A DNA stretch of 64,000 nt from Alphaproteobacteria bacterium (GTDB taxonomy: Bacteria; Pseudomonadota; Alphaproteobacteria; Rhizobiales; Xanthobacteraceae), in the NCBI GenBank assembly GCA_037200445.1, contig JBBCGH010000001.1:4271162-4335161 (forward strand), given 5' to 3'. Under the pieces are notes generated by a model. It saw only the letters and a list, made by a program, of their open reading frames with translations, was not told where the DNA came from and did no database searches. Shown here in pieces: positions 37,262 to 46,116 of the stretch; position 1 is the first letter of the stretch, and each line of letters opens with the position of its first letter. The translations under genes were made by a program, and so were the position numbers.

Positions 37262-38011
37262 ATGAATACAGTGTCGGTTGCCGCAATGATCGGTCTCGCG
37301 ATCGCGCTCGCGCCGGCCGCGCGCGCGGCGGAACTTCGCGTTCTGGCCGGCGGTGGAATGGCGGGCGAATGGGCGCTCCTCAAGCCGAAATTCGAGCAGG
37401 CCTCGGGTCACAAGCTGGACATTTTCTTCGGCACGACGCCGAACCTGATCAAGGAGGCAACGTCCGGCAAGGCCTTCGACGTCGGCATCGTGCCCAGGGA
37501 AGTGATGCAGGATGCGGCCGCGCGTGCGCGCTTCGCGCCCGGCCCGACTCTCGATATTGCGCGCGTCGGTCTCGGCGTCGCGGTGCGCGCGGGAGCGGCG
37601 AAGCCGGATATCGGCACCGCCGATGCGTTCAAGGCCGCGCTCCTCAATGCGCAGTCGATCGCCACGGTGCCGGCGAGTGCGGCCGGTGCGCAGGTGATGA
37701 AAACATTCGAGCGGCTTGGCGTCAGCGATGCGATCAAAAGCAAGCTGCAGGCGAAAAGCGGCCCGGGCGAAATCATCGCGGCGGTCGCCAAAGGCGAGGC
37801 TGAGCTCGGCATCTTCCTGGCCAACGTGCTGACCGCTCCGGGGCTCGATGTGGTCGGCCCTTTCCCGGTCGACTTGCAGCAGGAAATCGTGTTCACGGGC
37901 GCGCCTGCTTCGGAGACCAAAGAAGCCGATGCCGCGAAGGCGCTGCTCGTCTATCTCAAGTCGGCCGGGGCGATCGCCATCATCAAGGCGAAGGGGATGA
38001 CGCCCGGATGA
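37262..38011 (+). CDS. Periplasmic binding protein, molybdate-binding ModA-like
   Basis: 249 residues from the ATG at 37262, with GGGGGCG upstream; the longer open frame lacks a signal peptide. Signal peptide MNTVSVAAMIGLAIALAPAARA. The mature part ELRVLAGGGMAGEW, then FFGTTPNLIKEATSGKAFDVGIVP and ASETKEADAAKALLVYLKSA, fits the ModA/PBP-like II fold. There is no modBC partner, and many such proteins in this group do not bind molybdate. It is followed 22 bp later by an SDR gene. Confidence 0.82.
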   Translation: MNTVSVAAMIGLAIALAPAARAAELRVLAGGGMAGEWALLKPKFEQASGHKLDIFFGTTPNLIKEATSGKAFDVGIVPREVMQDAAARARFAPGPTLDIARVGLGVAVRAGAAKPDIGTADAFKAALLNAQSIATVPASAAGAQVMKTFERLGVSDAIKSKLQAKSGPGEIIAAVAKGEAELGIFLANVLTAPGLDVVGPFPVDLQQEIVFTGAPASETKEADAAKALLVYLKSAGAIAIIKAKGMTPG

Positions 38012-38033
38012 TGTGGCGCATCGAACGTTGCCT

Positions 38034-38798
38034 ATGACGAAGGCCGCTCTCGTCACCGGCGCCGCGCGCGGCATCGGGCTTGCCACCGCGAAGCGCTTTC
38101 TCGCCGAAGGTTATCGCGTTGCGCTGCTCGACATCGACGGCGAGACGCTCGGCAAGGCGGTTGCGGCATTGAGCGGGCGCACGCTCGCGCTCACCTGCGA
38201 TGTCGCGAGTGCCGATCAGGTCGAGGCGGCGCTTGCGCGTGTGAGCCAGGAGTTCGGCGCACTCGATGCGCTGGTCAACAATGCCGGCACCGCCGTGTTC
38301 AAGCCGGCGCTCGACACGACGCTGGCCGAATTCCAGCGCTCGCTCGACGTGAACCTCACCGGGGCGTTCCTGATGGTGAAGGCGGCCGTGCCCCTGATGC
38401 GCAAGGGCGCCGCGATCGTGAACATCACCTCCATCTCCGGGCTGCGCGCCTCGGCATTGCGTATCGCCTACGGCACCAGCAAGGCGGCGCTCGAGCATCT
38501 CACCAAACAGCTCGCGCTCGAGCTCTCGGTGCGCGGCATCCGAGTCAACGCGGTTGCGCCCGGCCCGGTCGACACCGCGATGGCCAAGGCGGTGCACTCC
38601 GCGGCGATCCGCGCCGACTATCATGACGCGATCCCGCTCGGCCGCTACGGCCTCGAGGAGGAAATCGCCGAGGCCGTGTACTTTCTCGCCTCCGCGCGCG
38701 CGAGCTACGTCACGGGCCAGGTGCTCGCGGTCGACGGCGGCTTCGACGCGATCGGCATCGGGCTGCCGACCTTCCGCAAGGAGCAGGGCGGCGGCTGA
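38034..38798 (+). CDS. Short-chain dehydrogenase/reductase
   Basis: 254 residues from the ATG at 38034. Classical SDR motifs: cofactor loop TGAARGIG, NNAG at about residue 82, catalytic Ser in ITSISGL and Tyr-Lys pair YGTSK, then APGPVDT. NAD(P)-dependent oxidation or reduction of an alcohol/ketone; substrate unknown. It is 22 bp after the ModA-like gene, suggesting co-transcription. Confidence 0.93.
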   Translation: MTKAALVTGAARGIGLATAKRFLAEGYRVALLDIDGETLGKAVAALSGRTLALTCDVASADQVEAALARVSQEFGALDALVNNAGTAVFKPALDTTLAEFQRSLDVNLTGAFLMVKAAVPLMRKGAAIVNITSISGLRASALRIAYGTSKAALEHLTKQLALELSVRGIRVNAVAPGPVDTAMAKAVHSAAIRADYHDAIPLGRYGLEEEIAEAVYFLASARASYVTGQVLAVDGGFDAIGIGLPTFRKEQGGG

Positions 38799-38808
38799 TG
38801 CGATGCCG

Positions 38809-39813
38809 TCAATTCACCACCGCGCCGGACAGCTTGATGATCGGCGCCCACTTGGCGAGCTCGGCCTTGAGGAACTCCATCGTCTCTTTCGGGCCGCGGC
38901 CGAATATCGGATCGACACCCGCCTCCTGCAGCCGCTTGACGACAATCGGATCGTCGAGCGCGGTCTTGATGGTGCCGGCGAGCTTCTCGACGATCGCCGG
39001 CGGCGTGCCGGCCGGCGCCAGGATCGCGTTCCAGGTGTAGCACTCGAAGCCTTTGAGCCCCTGCTCCTGCAGGGTCGGCAGCTCCGGCATCGCGGCCATC
39101 CGCTCCGCCATGCCGGCGCCGAGCGCGCGGATGGTGCCGGACTGGATCTGCGGCAGCGCGGTCGGGGTGCCGTCGAACACCATCGAAATCTGCCCGCCGA
39201 CCAGATCGGCCATCATCGGCGCCGAGCCGCGATACGGCACGTGCTGGATCTCCAGCCCGCCGGCGAGCGCCTTGAACTGCTCGCCGCACAGATGAAGGAT
39301 CGAGCCGAGCCCGGACGAACCGTAGGTGTATTTGCCCGGGTTGGCCTTCACCAGCGCGATCCACTCCTGCACGTTCTTTGCCGGAATCGAAGGATGCACG
39401 TTGAGCGTGCTCGGCGTGATGCCGACATGCGAGATCGGCGCGAAATCCTTGATCGGGTCGTACGGCATCTTGCTGTAGAGGCCGGGATTGATCGCGTGGG
39501 TCGACACAGTCGCGACCAGCAGCGTGTAGCCATCGGGCGGCGCCTTCGCGACCACATCGGCGCCGATGTTGCCGCCGGCTCCCACCTTGTTCTCGACGTA
39601 GAACTGCTGGCCAATCAGCTCCGACATTTTCTGCGCAAAGATGCGCCCGACGATGTCGGTCGGGCCTCCGGCCGAGAACGGCACCACGATGCGCACCGGC
39701 CGGTTCGGGTAGGTCTCGTCGGCTTGGGCGTTGGCGCTCGCGAAGCCAAGCGCCAGAGCGAAGATCAGTGAGAAGAATTTAAGCGCGCGCGCACACTCCT
39801 CCAGTTTCGCCAT
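38809..39813 (-). CDS. Tripartite tricarboxylate receptor TctC/Bug family (orphan)
   Basis: 334 residues. The signal peptide is preceded by a charged N-terminus (MAKLEECARALKFFSLIFALALGFASANA). Signatures VRIVVPFSAGGPTDIVGR, VENKVGAGGNIGADVV, PPDGYTLLV and HVPYRGSAPMMADLVGGQ. It has no tctAB next to it. It binds a carboxylate and may share a distant permease or signal through a sensor. Confidence 0.93.
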   Translation of the reverse strand: MAKLEECARALKFFSLIFALALGFASANAQADETYPNRPVRIVVPFSAGGPTDIVGRIFAQKMSELIGQQFYVENKVGAGGNIGADVVAKAPPDGYTLLVATVSTHAINPGLYSKMPYDPIKDFAPISHVGITPSTLNVHPSIPAKNVQEWIALVKANPGKYTYGSSGLGSILHLCGEQFKALAGGLEIQHVPYRGSAPMMADLVGGQISMVFDGTPTALPQIQSGTIRALGAGMAERMAAMPELPTLQEQGLKGFECYTWNAILAPAGTPPAIVEKLAGTIKTALDDPIVVKRLQEAGVDPIFGRGPKETMEFLKAELAKWAPIIKLSGAVVN

Positions 39814-39897
39814 CGGACATCCTCCCAGGATTTGTCATGGCAAGCCGTTGCACGCGCCAATGGTACGCCTGGCGGGCGGAAGCGCAATCCGGCGATT

Positions 39898-40164
39898 TCA
39901 CGCGTACCGCTCCCGCGCGCGGGCCCTCGCCTTCTCGGCCTCGACCTCGCGGTCGCGCGCGGGCGCCTGCGTGTGCAGCGAACCGAGCAGTTTCCGCGCC
40001 GCGGTCGAGACTTCGTCCACCGCGCGATCGAACGCCGCGGCGTTCGCCTGCGACGGCCGCGTGAACCCGGACAGCTTGCGCACGAACTGCAACGCCGAGG
40101 CGCGGATCTCCTCCTCGGTCGCGGGCGGCTCGAAGTTGAACAGCGTCTTGATATTGCGGCACAT
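39898..40164 (-). CDS. DUF2277 family protein
   Basis: 88 residues from the ATG at 40164. The start MCRNIKTLFNFEPPATEEEI with its Cys and the conserved FVRKLSGFTRPS are diagnostic of DUF2277, a small cytosolic family of unknown function common in actinobacteria and alphaproteobacteria. The last 25 residues are charged and helical. It reads in the opposite direction to the adjacent SDR gene. Confidence 0.88.
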   Translation of the reverse strand: MCRNIKTLFNFEPPATEEEIRASALQFVRKLSGFTRPSQANAAAFDRAVDEVSTAARKLLGSLHTQAPARDREVEAEKARARARERYA

Positions 40165-40251
40165 GGAGCTGTCTCCTTGGCCGACAAGTCTAGCAAGTCG
40201 CGCGGCACGCTTGCTATCCTGCCGGCTCATTCGAAAAGAAGGGCGGAACAC

Positions 40252-41022
40252 ATGGCGGGGCTTCTGCAGGACCACATCGCGGCAGTGACCGGCGCAGGCT
40301 CCGGTATCGGGCGGGCGATCGCAGCCGGCTATGCCCGCGAAGGCGCGCGCGTTGTCGTGCTCGATGTCAACGCGGACGCGGCGTCCGAGACCGCGCAGCA
40401 AATCCTCAATGCCGGCGGCAAGGCGCATGCCTTCACGCTCGATGTCACCGACCGAGACGCCTGCCGCGTCATGGCGACGAAGGTGGCGGGCGAAATCGGC
40501 AACATCTCGATTCTCGTCAACAATGCCGGTATCAATCGCCGCACCGCCTTCACGGGCGACCACGGCGCCGTCGTGAAGGACTGGCAGGACATCATCGGCA
40601 TCAATCTCATGGGCGTGTTCAACGTCACGCACGCCTTCGTCGAGCAGCTCCGCGCCACCAAAGGCCGCATCGTCAACATCGGCTCGATCCAGTCCTTCGT
40701 TCATGTGCGCACGCCAAACTCGGCGGCCTACACCACCTCCAAGCATGGCGTGCTCGGCTTCACCAAGGCGCTCGCCGCCGAGCTCGGCAAGGACGGCGTG
40801 CGGGCCAACGCGATCGGACCCGGCCTGATCGAGACGCCGCTCAATGCCGCCGTGCGCGCGAACAGTCCGGAGCTCATCAAGATCTTCATGGACCACACCC
40901 CGCTCGGCCGCACCGGCAAGCCCGACGATATCGTCGGCCCGGCGATCTTCCTCGCCTCCGACCTTTCGGCCTACGTGACCGGCACCATCATCATGGCCGA
41001 TGGGGGTTATCGGACGATCTGA
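40252..41022 (+). CDS. Short-chain dehydrogenase/reductase
   Basis: 256 residues. Motifs TGAGSGIG (cofactor), DVTD and NNAGINRR, catalytic Ser in NIGSIQSF, YTTSKHG for Tyr/Lys, and GPGLIETPL. Asp after the second strand (VVLDVNADA) suggests NAD preference. Substrate unknown. It has no clear operon partner. The 235 bp after it contain a GC hairpin (CCGGGCA / TGCCCGG) without a T run. Confidence 0.93.
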   Translation: MAGLLQDHIAAVTGAGSGIGRAIAAGYAREGARVVVLDVNADAASETAQQILNAGGKAHAFTLDVTDRDACRVMATKVAGEIGNISILVNNAGINRRTAFTGDHGAVVKDWQDIIGINLMGVFNVTHAFVEQLRATKGRIVNIGSIQSFVHVRTPNSAAYTTSKHGVLGFTKALAAELGKDGVRANAIGPGLIETPLNAAVRANSPELIKIFMDHTPLGRTGKPDDIVGPAIFLASDLSAYVTGTIIMADGGYRTI

Positions 41023-41257
41023 GCGGCATCCGGGCACCATTGCCCGGCCGGTCGCAGGTCAGCCGCTAGGCGTGGGCCCCGGCCCGGCTCGAGGTCCCAC
41101 GTTGCGCGCGCGGCAAGCACATCCGCTTCACAGCGGGCACACTCCCACAACGATTTAATCAAACAAATCTCAACTCCAGTTATACGCGCTTCCTTCTTCG
41201 GTGGCAGAATGCCTCCAGGATCGTTCATCCGAGCGGTCCGAAGCGGGGAGACGCAAC

Positions 41258-42955
41258 ATGTGCATACTGTGCAATCAAGGAAGGCCACAGCACCATTTCT
41301 TCTCTCGACGCAAATTCCTGAAGGGCGCGGCCGCGGCCGGAGCAGCCGCATCGGCGCTTAGCCTTTTCGCGCCGCGCCGGGCAGCGGCTGACGATGGACC
41401 TCCGGATGGAATGGGGAGGCCCGGCCGGCGCTTCATCATCCGCAACGGCATCGTGATGTCGATGGACCCGCAGGTCGGCGATTTTGTGCGCGCCGACGTG
41501 CTGGTCGAAGGCAAGAAGATCGTGGCGGTCGGCCCCAACCTGCACGCCGGCAACGCCGCCGAGATCGACGCGCGCGGCCGCATCGTGATGCCCGGCTTCG
41601 TCGACACGCATCACCATCAATTCGAGACGGCGCTGCGGTCGTTCCTCGCCGACGGCGTGCTGATCGGCGATCCGACGAGCGGCGCGAGCGGCAACACCAC
41701 CTATTTCGAGTACGTCCTGCTCAAGTTCGCGCCGGTGTATCGGCCACAGGACGTCTACATCAACGAGGTGTTCGGCGGCTTGAGCCAGCTCGATGCCGGC
41801 GTGACGACGGTGCATGACGTCTCGCAGATCCATCACTCACCGCAGCATTCGGACGCCGCGGTCCAGGCCCTGTTCGATACGGGACGCCGCGCTGCCTTCG
41901 GCTATTTCGAGAGCGCGGGTGCTGCCGTGCTCGGCACCAATCCGGGCAATCAGTATCCGCAGGATGCCTTCCGCCTGAAAAAGAAGTGGTTCCAGTCGAG
42001 CGATCAGCTGGTCCACATGATCATGGGCGGCGAGGTCTATCTCGGCGATCAAAGCACGCAGCAATCCTGGACGATCGGGCGGCAGCTGAGCCTCCAGATC
42101 GCAGCGCATATTCTCTCGCCGTTCGGCATCCGCCCGATCATGGAGGCGCTCGCCCACGGCCAGGGCGGCGACCAGCACAACATCGGCATCGGAGCGGACA
42201 ACCTGTTCATTCACATGACCGGAATGTCGGACTTCGCGTGGCAGCGCGTTCTCGACGCGGGTGCGCAAGTCTCGCTTGCCGTCCCGATCGAGATGAACAT
42301 GCGCCACGGCATGCCGCCGATCATCAGAATGCAGCAAATGAGCACGCCGCAGCGCGCGTTCGAGCCTTCGCTCAGCGTCGATGTGGAATGCACGCTGACG
42401 GCGGACTTCTTCACTCAGATGCGTTCCGCCATGAACCTGCAGCGCCTCGTCGTGAACCAGATGACCCTCGACAAGCCGAACGGAAATATGAACCTGCCGG
42501 ACCCGCGCAATTGGGAACTGCCGCAAACCGGGGCGACCGATCCCGACCCGGCCGCCGCCGGCTTCCCCTATTGGCCGAAGATGCCGCCCAACGTGCCGCC
42601 GCCGCTCACGACCCGCGATGTGCTGCGCTACGCCACGATCAACGGCGCCAAAGGCCTGCGGCTGGACACCAAGACCGGCTCGCTCACGCCCGGCAAGGAG
42701 GCCGACATCATCCTGCTCGATGCCACCGCGCTCAACGTGGCGCCGCTCAACCAGGTGCCGGGCGCGGTCGTCTCGCTGATGGACCGCACCAATGTCGAGA
42801 CCGTGATCGTCGCCGGCAAGGTGCGCAAGTGGAAGGGGCGGCTGCTCGATGTCGATCTCAACCAATTGCGCGGCCAGCTGGAGAATTCGCGCGACTTCAT
42901 CTTCAATGCGGCGAACATTCCAACCGACCGGAAAGGACTGTTCAGCGTGCAGTAG
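41258..42955 (+). CDS. Amidohydrolase-family protein, Tat exported
   Basis: 565 residues from the ATG at 41258. The Tat motif FSRRKFLKG is preceded by an unusual leader with CILC and HH, residues 1-14. The metal site begins with DTHHH (His118-120) after IVMPGFVDTHH, and the usual C-terminal part has TINGAKGLRLDTKTGSLTPG and KEADIILLDA, as in cytosine-deaminase / chlorohydrolase-type enzymes. It hydrolyses an aminated or chlorinated ring, in the periplasm if exported. Substrate not known. The 41023-41257 leader region holds no other gene. Confidence 0.9.
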   Translation: MCILCNQGRPQHHFFSRRKFLKGAAAAGAAASALSLFAPRRAAADDGPPDGMGRPGRRFIIRNGIVMSMDPQVGDFVRADVLVEGKKIVAVGPNLHAGNAAEIDARGRIVMPGFVDTHHHQFETALRSFLADGVLIGDPTSGASGNTTYFEYVLLKFAPVYRPQDVYINEVFGGLSQLDAGVTTVHDVSQIHHSPQHSDAAVQALFDTGRRAAFGYFESAGAAVLGTNPGNQYPQDAFRLKKKWFQSSDQLVHMIMGGEVYLGDQSTQQSWTIGRQLSLQIAAHILSPFGIRPIMEALAHGQGGDQHNIGIGADNLFIHMTGMSDFAWQRVLDAGAQVSLAVPIEMNMRHGMPPIIRMQQMSTPQRAFEPSLSVDVECTLTADFFTQMRSAMNLQRLVVNQMTLDKPNGNMNLPDPRNWELPQTGATDPDPAAAGFPYWPKMPPNVPPPLTTRDVLRYATINGAKGLRLDTKTGSLTPGKEADIILLDATALNVAPLNQVPGAVVSLMDRTNVETVIVAGKVRKWKGRLLDVDLNQLRGQLENSRDFIFNAANIPTDRKGLFSVQ

Positions 42956-42979
42956 CGGCAACGCAAAGCTTGTGATGCG

Positions 42980-43008
42980 GGGGCGGCTTCGGCCGCCCCT
43001 TCTCGTTT
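42980..43008 (+). terminator. Probable terminator after the amidohydrolase gene
   Basis: Stem GGGGCGGC / GCCGCCCC with loop TTCG, followed by TTCTCGTTT. It lies 25 bp past the stop. The T run is imperfect. Confidence 0.6.
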
Positions 43009-43009
43009 C

Positions 43010-43120
43010 TCAGACGTGGCCGAGATAGGCGAAATACAACAGCCCGCACACGACAATGAGGCCCATCAGCAGGAGCGGCGTGACCAGGCGCGTATCGTTG
43101 GCGCGGTTTTCATTCGGCAT
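43010..43120 (-). CDS. 36-residue single-pass membrane protein
   Basis: It reads MPNENRANDTRLV then TPLLLMGLIVVCGLLYFAYL and GHV. The ATG at 43120 is preceded by GGAG at about 9 nt, and the stop abuts the terminator hairpin of the convergent gene. A hydrophilic N-terminus, one hydrophobic helix and three residues beyond it suggest a small inner-membrane protein. No family can be assigned. Confidence 0.5.
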   Translation of the reverse strand: MPNENRANDTRLVTPLLLMGLIVVCGLLYFAYLGHV

Positions 43121-43286
43121 GGCATCGATCTCCGCGGCCGTGTCCCTCGGCTGAACGATCTCGCGGCCACCGGGGTTCCGCATACGCCGCGACGCCCCCC
43201 TCCCGCGGCGCGCGGGGCTTCGCTATACAAAGGACAACAGGCGCCCGGCGCCGGGTGCCCAAAATGCAAGATGGGGAGGGATCATC

Positions 43287-44348
43287 GTGAGAGCAGCCAG
43301 GCTTATTGCCCTGTTCGTGCTTATCGCGCTGCCGTTCGCAGCCGCGGCCGCCGACTATCCGGCGCCGAAGCAGGGCGAGTGGGTGGCGCGCGATTTCAAA
43401 TTCCACACCGGCGAAGTGATGCCGCAGGTCCGCCTGGCCTACACGACCATTGGCGAGCCCTCCGGCGAGCCCATGCTGGTGCTGCACGGCACCTCGCAAC
43501 GCGCCGCCGCGATGCTCACCCCGGCATTCGCGGGCGAACTGTTCGGCGCGGGCCAGCCGCTCGATGCCAGCAAATACTTCATCATCATTCCGGACGCCCT
43601 CGGCCATGGCGGCTCGACCAAACCATCGGATGGCTTGCGCGGAAAATTTCCGCACTACAATTACGACGATCTGGTCGAGGCGCAGTATCGCCTGCTCACC
43701 GAAGGGCTCGGCATCAAGCGCGTGCGGCTGATCATCGGCAATTCGATGGGCGGCATGCACGCCTGGATGTGGGGTGAGAACTATCCCGAGTTCATGGACG
43801 CGCTTGCGCCGATGGCTTCGCAGCCGACCGCGATGGCGGCGCGCAACTGGATGCTGCGGCGCTTCATGATCGAGACGATCCGCCGCGATCCCGACTACGC
43901 CAATGGCGACTACAAGACGCAACCGCAATCGATGAAGGTCGCCGTGCAGTTCTATTCGACCGCCACAAGCGGCGGCACGCTCGCCTATCAGAAGCTCGCG
44001 CCGACCGGCGCGCAGGCCGACAAGCTGGTCGACGAGCGGCTTGCCGCGCCGTTCAGCGCCGACGCGAACGATTTTCTCTACGCATGGGAGTCGTCGAAAG
44101 GCTACGACCCTGAGCCGGGCCTCGAGAAAATCAAGGCGGCGGTCCTCTGCATCAACGCCGCCGACGACGAACGCAATCCGCCTGAGACCGGCGCCACCGA
44201 GGCCGCGCTCAAGCGCATCAAGAACGCGCAACTCCTGCTGATCCCGCCGAGCGCGGAGACGCGCGGCCACGGCACCACCGCGCAGGCGAGGTTCTACGTG
44301 AAAGAACTGCGCGCGTTCCTCGACGCCGTGCCAAAGCGCGCGATGTGA
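43287..44348 (+). CDS. Exported alpha/beta hydrolase, homoserine-acetyltransferase-like (MetX-type fold)
   Basis: 353 residues from GTG, with GGGAGGG upstream. Signal peptide MRAARLIALFVLIALPFAAAAA. Nucleophile elbow GNSMGG (Ser153). Motifs DALGHGGSTKPS and the DDL / LTEGLGIKRVRLIIGNSMG context are typical of the MetX-like branch. His and Asp are expected in RGHGTTAQ and NAADDERNPP. A signal peptide argues against amino-acid biosynthesis, so it is more likely an esterase-like enzyme in the periplasm. Confidence 0.87.
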   Translation: MRAARLIALFVLIALPFAAAAADYPAPKQGEWVARDFKFHTGEVMPQVRLAYTTIGEPSGEPMLVLHGTSQRAAAMLTPAFAGELFGAGQPLDASKYFIIIPDALGHGGSTKPSDGLRGKFPHYNYDDLVEAQYRLLTEGLGIKRVRLIIGNSMGGMHAWMWGENYPEFMDALAPMASQPTAMAARNWMLRRFMIETIRRDPDYANGDYKTQPQSMKVAVQFYSTATSGGTLAYQKLAPTGAQADKLVDERLAAPFSADANDFLYAWESSKGYDPEPGLEKIKAAVLCINAADDERNPPETGATEAALKRIKNAQLLLIPPSAETRGHGTTAQARFYVKELRAFLDAVPKRAM

Positions 44349-44367
44349 TCGCGGCGCTCGCCGGCCA

Positions 44368-44440
44368 GGGCATGATCCCGAAAAGCATGTCCTCGACACC
44401 GATCGGGGATGGATACCGGTTTTCGGACAAGATCATGCCC
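44368..44440. repeat. Long variant of the GATCATGC repeat (copy 3)
   Basis: Ends GGGCATGATCCCG and CAAGATCATGCCC with the internal block GATACCGGTTTTCGGACAAG. This is the same family as the 49-bp elements, but with a longer, less perfect centre. It is just past the end of the alpha/beta hydrolase gene. Confidence 0.75.
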
Positions 44441-44502
44441 AAACAAAAGAAAGCGCGACGAGTGTGAGCCAACGAAGTTGGATCAGACTCTAGTTTCCTT
44501 TC

Positions 44503-44555
44503 GATTCCGAAGTTCGCATACGAGGACGCTGCACGATGAGACGAACTTCGGAATC
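44503..44555. repeat. 14-bp perfect inverted repeat with 25-bp spacer
   Basis: GATTCCGAAGTTCG at 44503-44516 and CGAACTTCGGAATC at 44542-44555. It lies in the 342-bp gap before the methyltransferase gene. It may be a hairpin or a site for a dimeric regulator. No function is evident. Confidence 0.7.
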
Positions 44556-44690
44556 GGGACACTAGCCCGGCCGGCGCATGCCTTGATCGTCCCTCCAGAA
44601 TCATATTTTCCTGCAGTTGTTGAAAGTCTTCGCGCGTCGCGAACACGATTTGCTTTGCGTCTGACAATCCCTTCGATGATTGGAGGCGCC

Positions 44691-45410
44691 ATGTCGCGCA
44701 GGGAATGGAATCGGACTGCCGAGAAGTTCAAAGACCTCGTTTGCGACATCGCCGCCGAGGAGACGAACAATCAGCTGCGGCTCTTCGTGAGCGCGGCGCG
44801 TCCCTCACCGGACAAGTCGGTGCTCGTCGATCTCGGCTGCGGCATCGGCACGTTCGTGCAGAAATTCAGCGACCGGTTCAGCCGGGTCTTCGCGGCCGAC
44901 TTTGCGACCGATGCGATCCGCCAGGCGGAAAGCGCCTACCGGGGAACGACGCCGACGGAGTGGCACGTGGCCGACCTCACCGCATGCCCCAAGCTCTTCG
45001 GCACGGATTGCGCCGATCTCACGGTCTGCCTCAATGTCATCACGTCGCCGAGCGCGGCGCGGCGCAAATCGCTGTGGGAGACGGTGCGGACCATGACGAA
45101 GCCGGCCGGCCACGCACTGATCGTGGTCCCGTCGATCGAGTCGTGCCACATGGTCGCCGAGCGGGAAAATCGCGGCCGCAAGCAGGCGAGGCCCGCCAGC
45201 AAGCGAGACGGCATCGCAGTGCGCGGCAACGTCTGGCAGAAGCATTTCAGCCGCGGCGAGCTCGTCGAAATTTTCTTCAACCTCGGCTTCTCGGTGGTGC
45301 GGCTCGGCGCGGTCAACTATCCGTGGTCGACGGAAGGGCTGCGCAAGCCGCGGACCGCGGCGCAACCGCCATGGGGCTGGATCTGTCTCGCCAAGCGCGT
45401 CGTGCATTAG
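44691..45410 (+). CDS. Class I SAM-dependent methyltransferase
   Basis: 239 residues from the ATG at 44691, chosen because GGAGG lies 5 nt upstream; the frame is open further back through repeat sequence. Motif I VLVDLGCGIGTFVQKF (about residues 41-56) and acidic VFAADFATDAIRQAE follow the usual order, then HVADLTACPKLFG and DLTVCLNVI. The substrate is unknown. It lies between the 44503 inverted repeat and a GAGCATGATC element. Confidence 0.87.
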   Translation: MSRREWNRTAEKFKDLVCDIAAEETNNQLRLFVSAARPSPDKSVLVDLGCGIGTFVQKFSDRFSRVFAADFATDAIRQAESAYRGTTPTEWHVADLTACPKLFGTDCADLTVCLNVITSPSAARRKSLWETVRTMTKPAGHALIVVPSIESCHMVAERENRGRKQARPASKRDGIAVRGNVWQKHFSRGELVEIFFNLGFSVVRLGAVNYPWSTEGLRKPRTAAQPPWGWICLAKRVVH

Positions 45411-45418
45411 CTTTGTCT

Positions 45419-45467
45419 GAGCATGATCTTATCCGAAAACCGGTATCCACTTTTCGGGATCATGCTC
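45419..45467. repeat. 49-bp palindromic repeat, GAGCATGATC family (copy 4)
   Basis: Same ends as at 788-836, with core TCCGAAAACCGGTATCCAC. It lies between the methyltransferase stop and the convergent lipocalin-like gene, in a typical terminator position. Confidence 0.85.
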
Positions 45468-45471
45468 GCGG

Positions 45472-45966
45472 CTATTTCACTCGCCTGTAATAGTTCGACG
45501 CGCTGCCGCGCCCGCCCGCGACGTTGGGATTGGTGTTGACGAACTCGTCGGCTGTCAGCTTGTCGATGGTGCGCGTCTGCGCCTCGCCTTCGAAGTTCGG
45601 GAAGGTGCTCGACGTGATGTGAAACGTCACGGTTTTCTTCGCTTCGTCGACCGTATAGCTCCCGAACAGCGACAGGCTGCGCCGGTTGATCGTGGCGTAC
45701 TCCTCCGCGGTGCCTGTGAGCCGGCTGCCGGAGGCGATCTTCGGCAGGTCGCCCGCCGCGTGGATCTGCGCGAAGCGCCCTTCCGGCGTGAAGATGATCA
45801 CGCCCTTCGGCGTTTCGCCGAAGGGAAACGATTTCTTGCCGTCCGCGCCGGTGACCTCGGCGACCACGAAGTCCCAGGTGCCGACGATTTGCTGTTTCAG
45901 GCTCTGCGCGCTTGCGCTGCCGGCCCAAAGTGCAAGAACAACCGCGGCGGTTGCGGCAAGCTTCAT
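45472..45966 (-). CDS. Exported lipocalin-like domain protein
   Basis: 164 residues. Signal peptide MKLAATAAVVLALWAGSASA. The mature part begins LKQQIVGTWDFVVAEV, then GVIIFTPEGRFAQI and SLFGSYTVDEAKKTVTFHI, and ends ASNYYRRVK. This is the one-domain lipocalin-like family (GTW...ltyt..Grm pattern). It is thought to bind small ligands; none is known. The start fits the signal peptide. Confidence 0.82.
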   Translation of the reverse strand: MKLAATAAVVLALWAGSASAQSLKQQIVGTWDFVVAEVTGADGKKSFPFGETPKGVIIFTPEGRFAQIHAAGDLPKIASGSRLTGTAEEYATINRRSLSLFGSYTVDEAKKTVTFHITSSTFPNFEGEAQTRTIDKLTADEFVNTNPNVAGGRGSASNYYRRVK

Positions 45967-46116
45967 GGTTCACCCTCCCAATGCCGCCCGCACCCTAGCG
46001 CAAAATTTCGCGCGCCGAGGCGGCATCTGCGGCTTTCGCGCGCCACGGCCGCTTGCTAGCCTTGCGTTCTCCGGCGTCCAAGCCCGGCACAAACATGATC
46101 TCGGGAGGCGGCTGAC

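Noticed and set aside
41028..41047. Terminator after the second SDR gene
   Set aside because: CCGGGCA / TGCCCGG forms a stem, but no T run follows.
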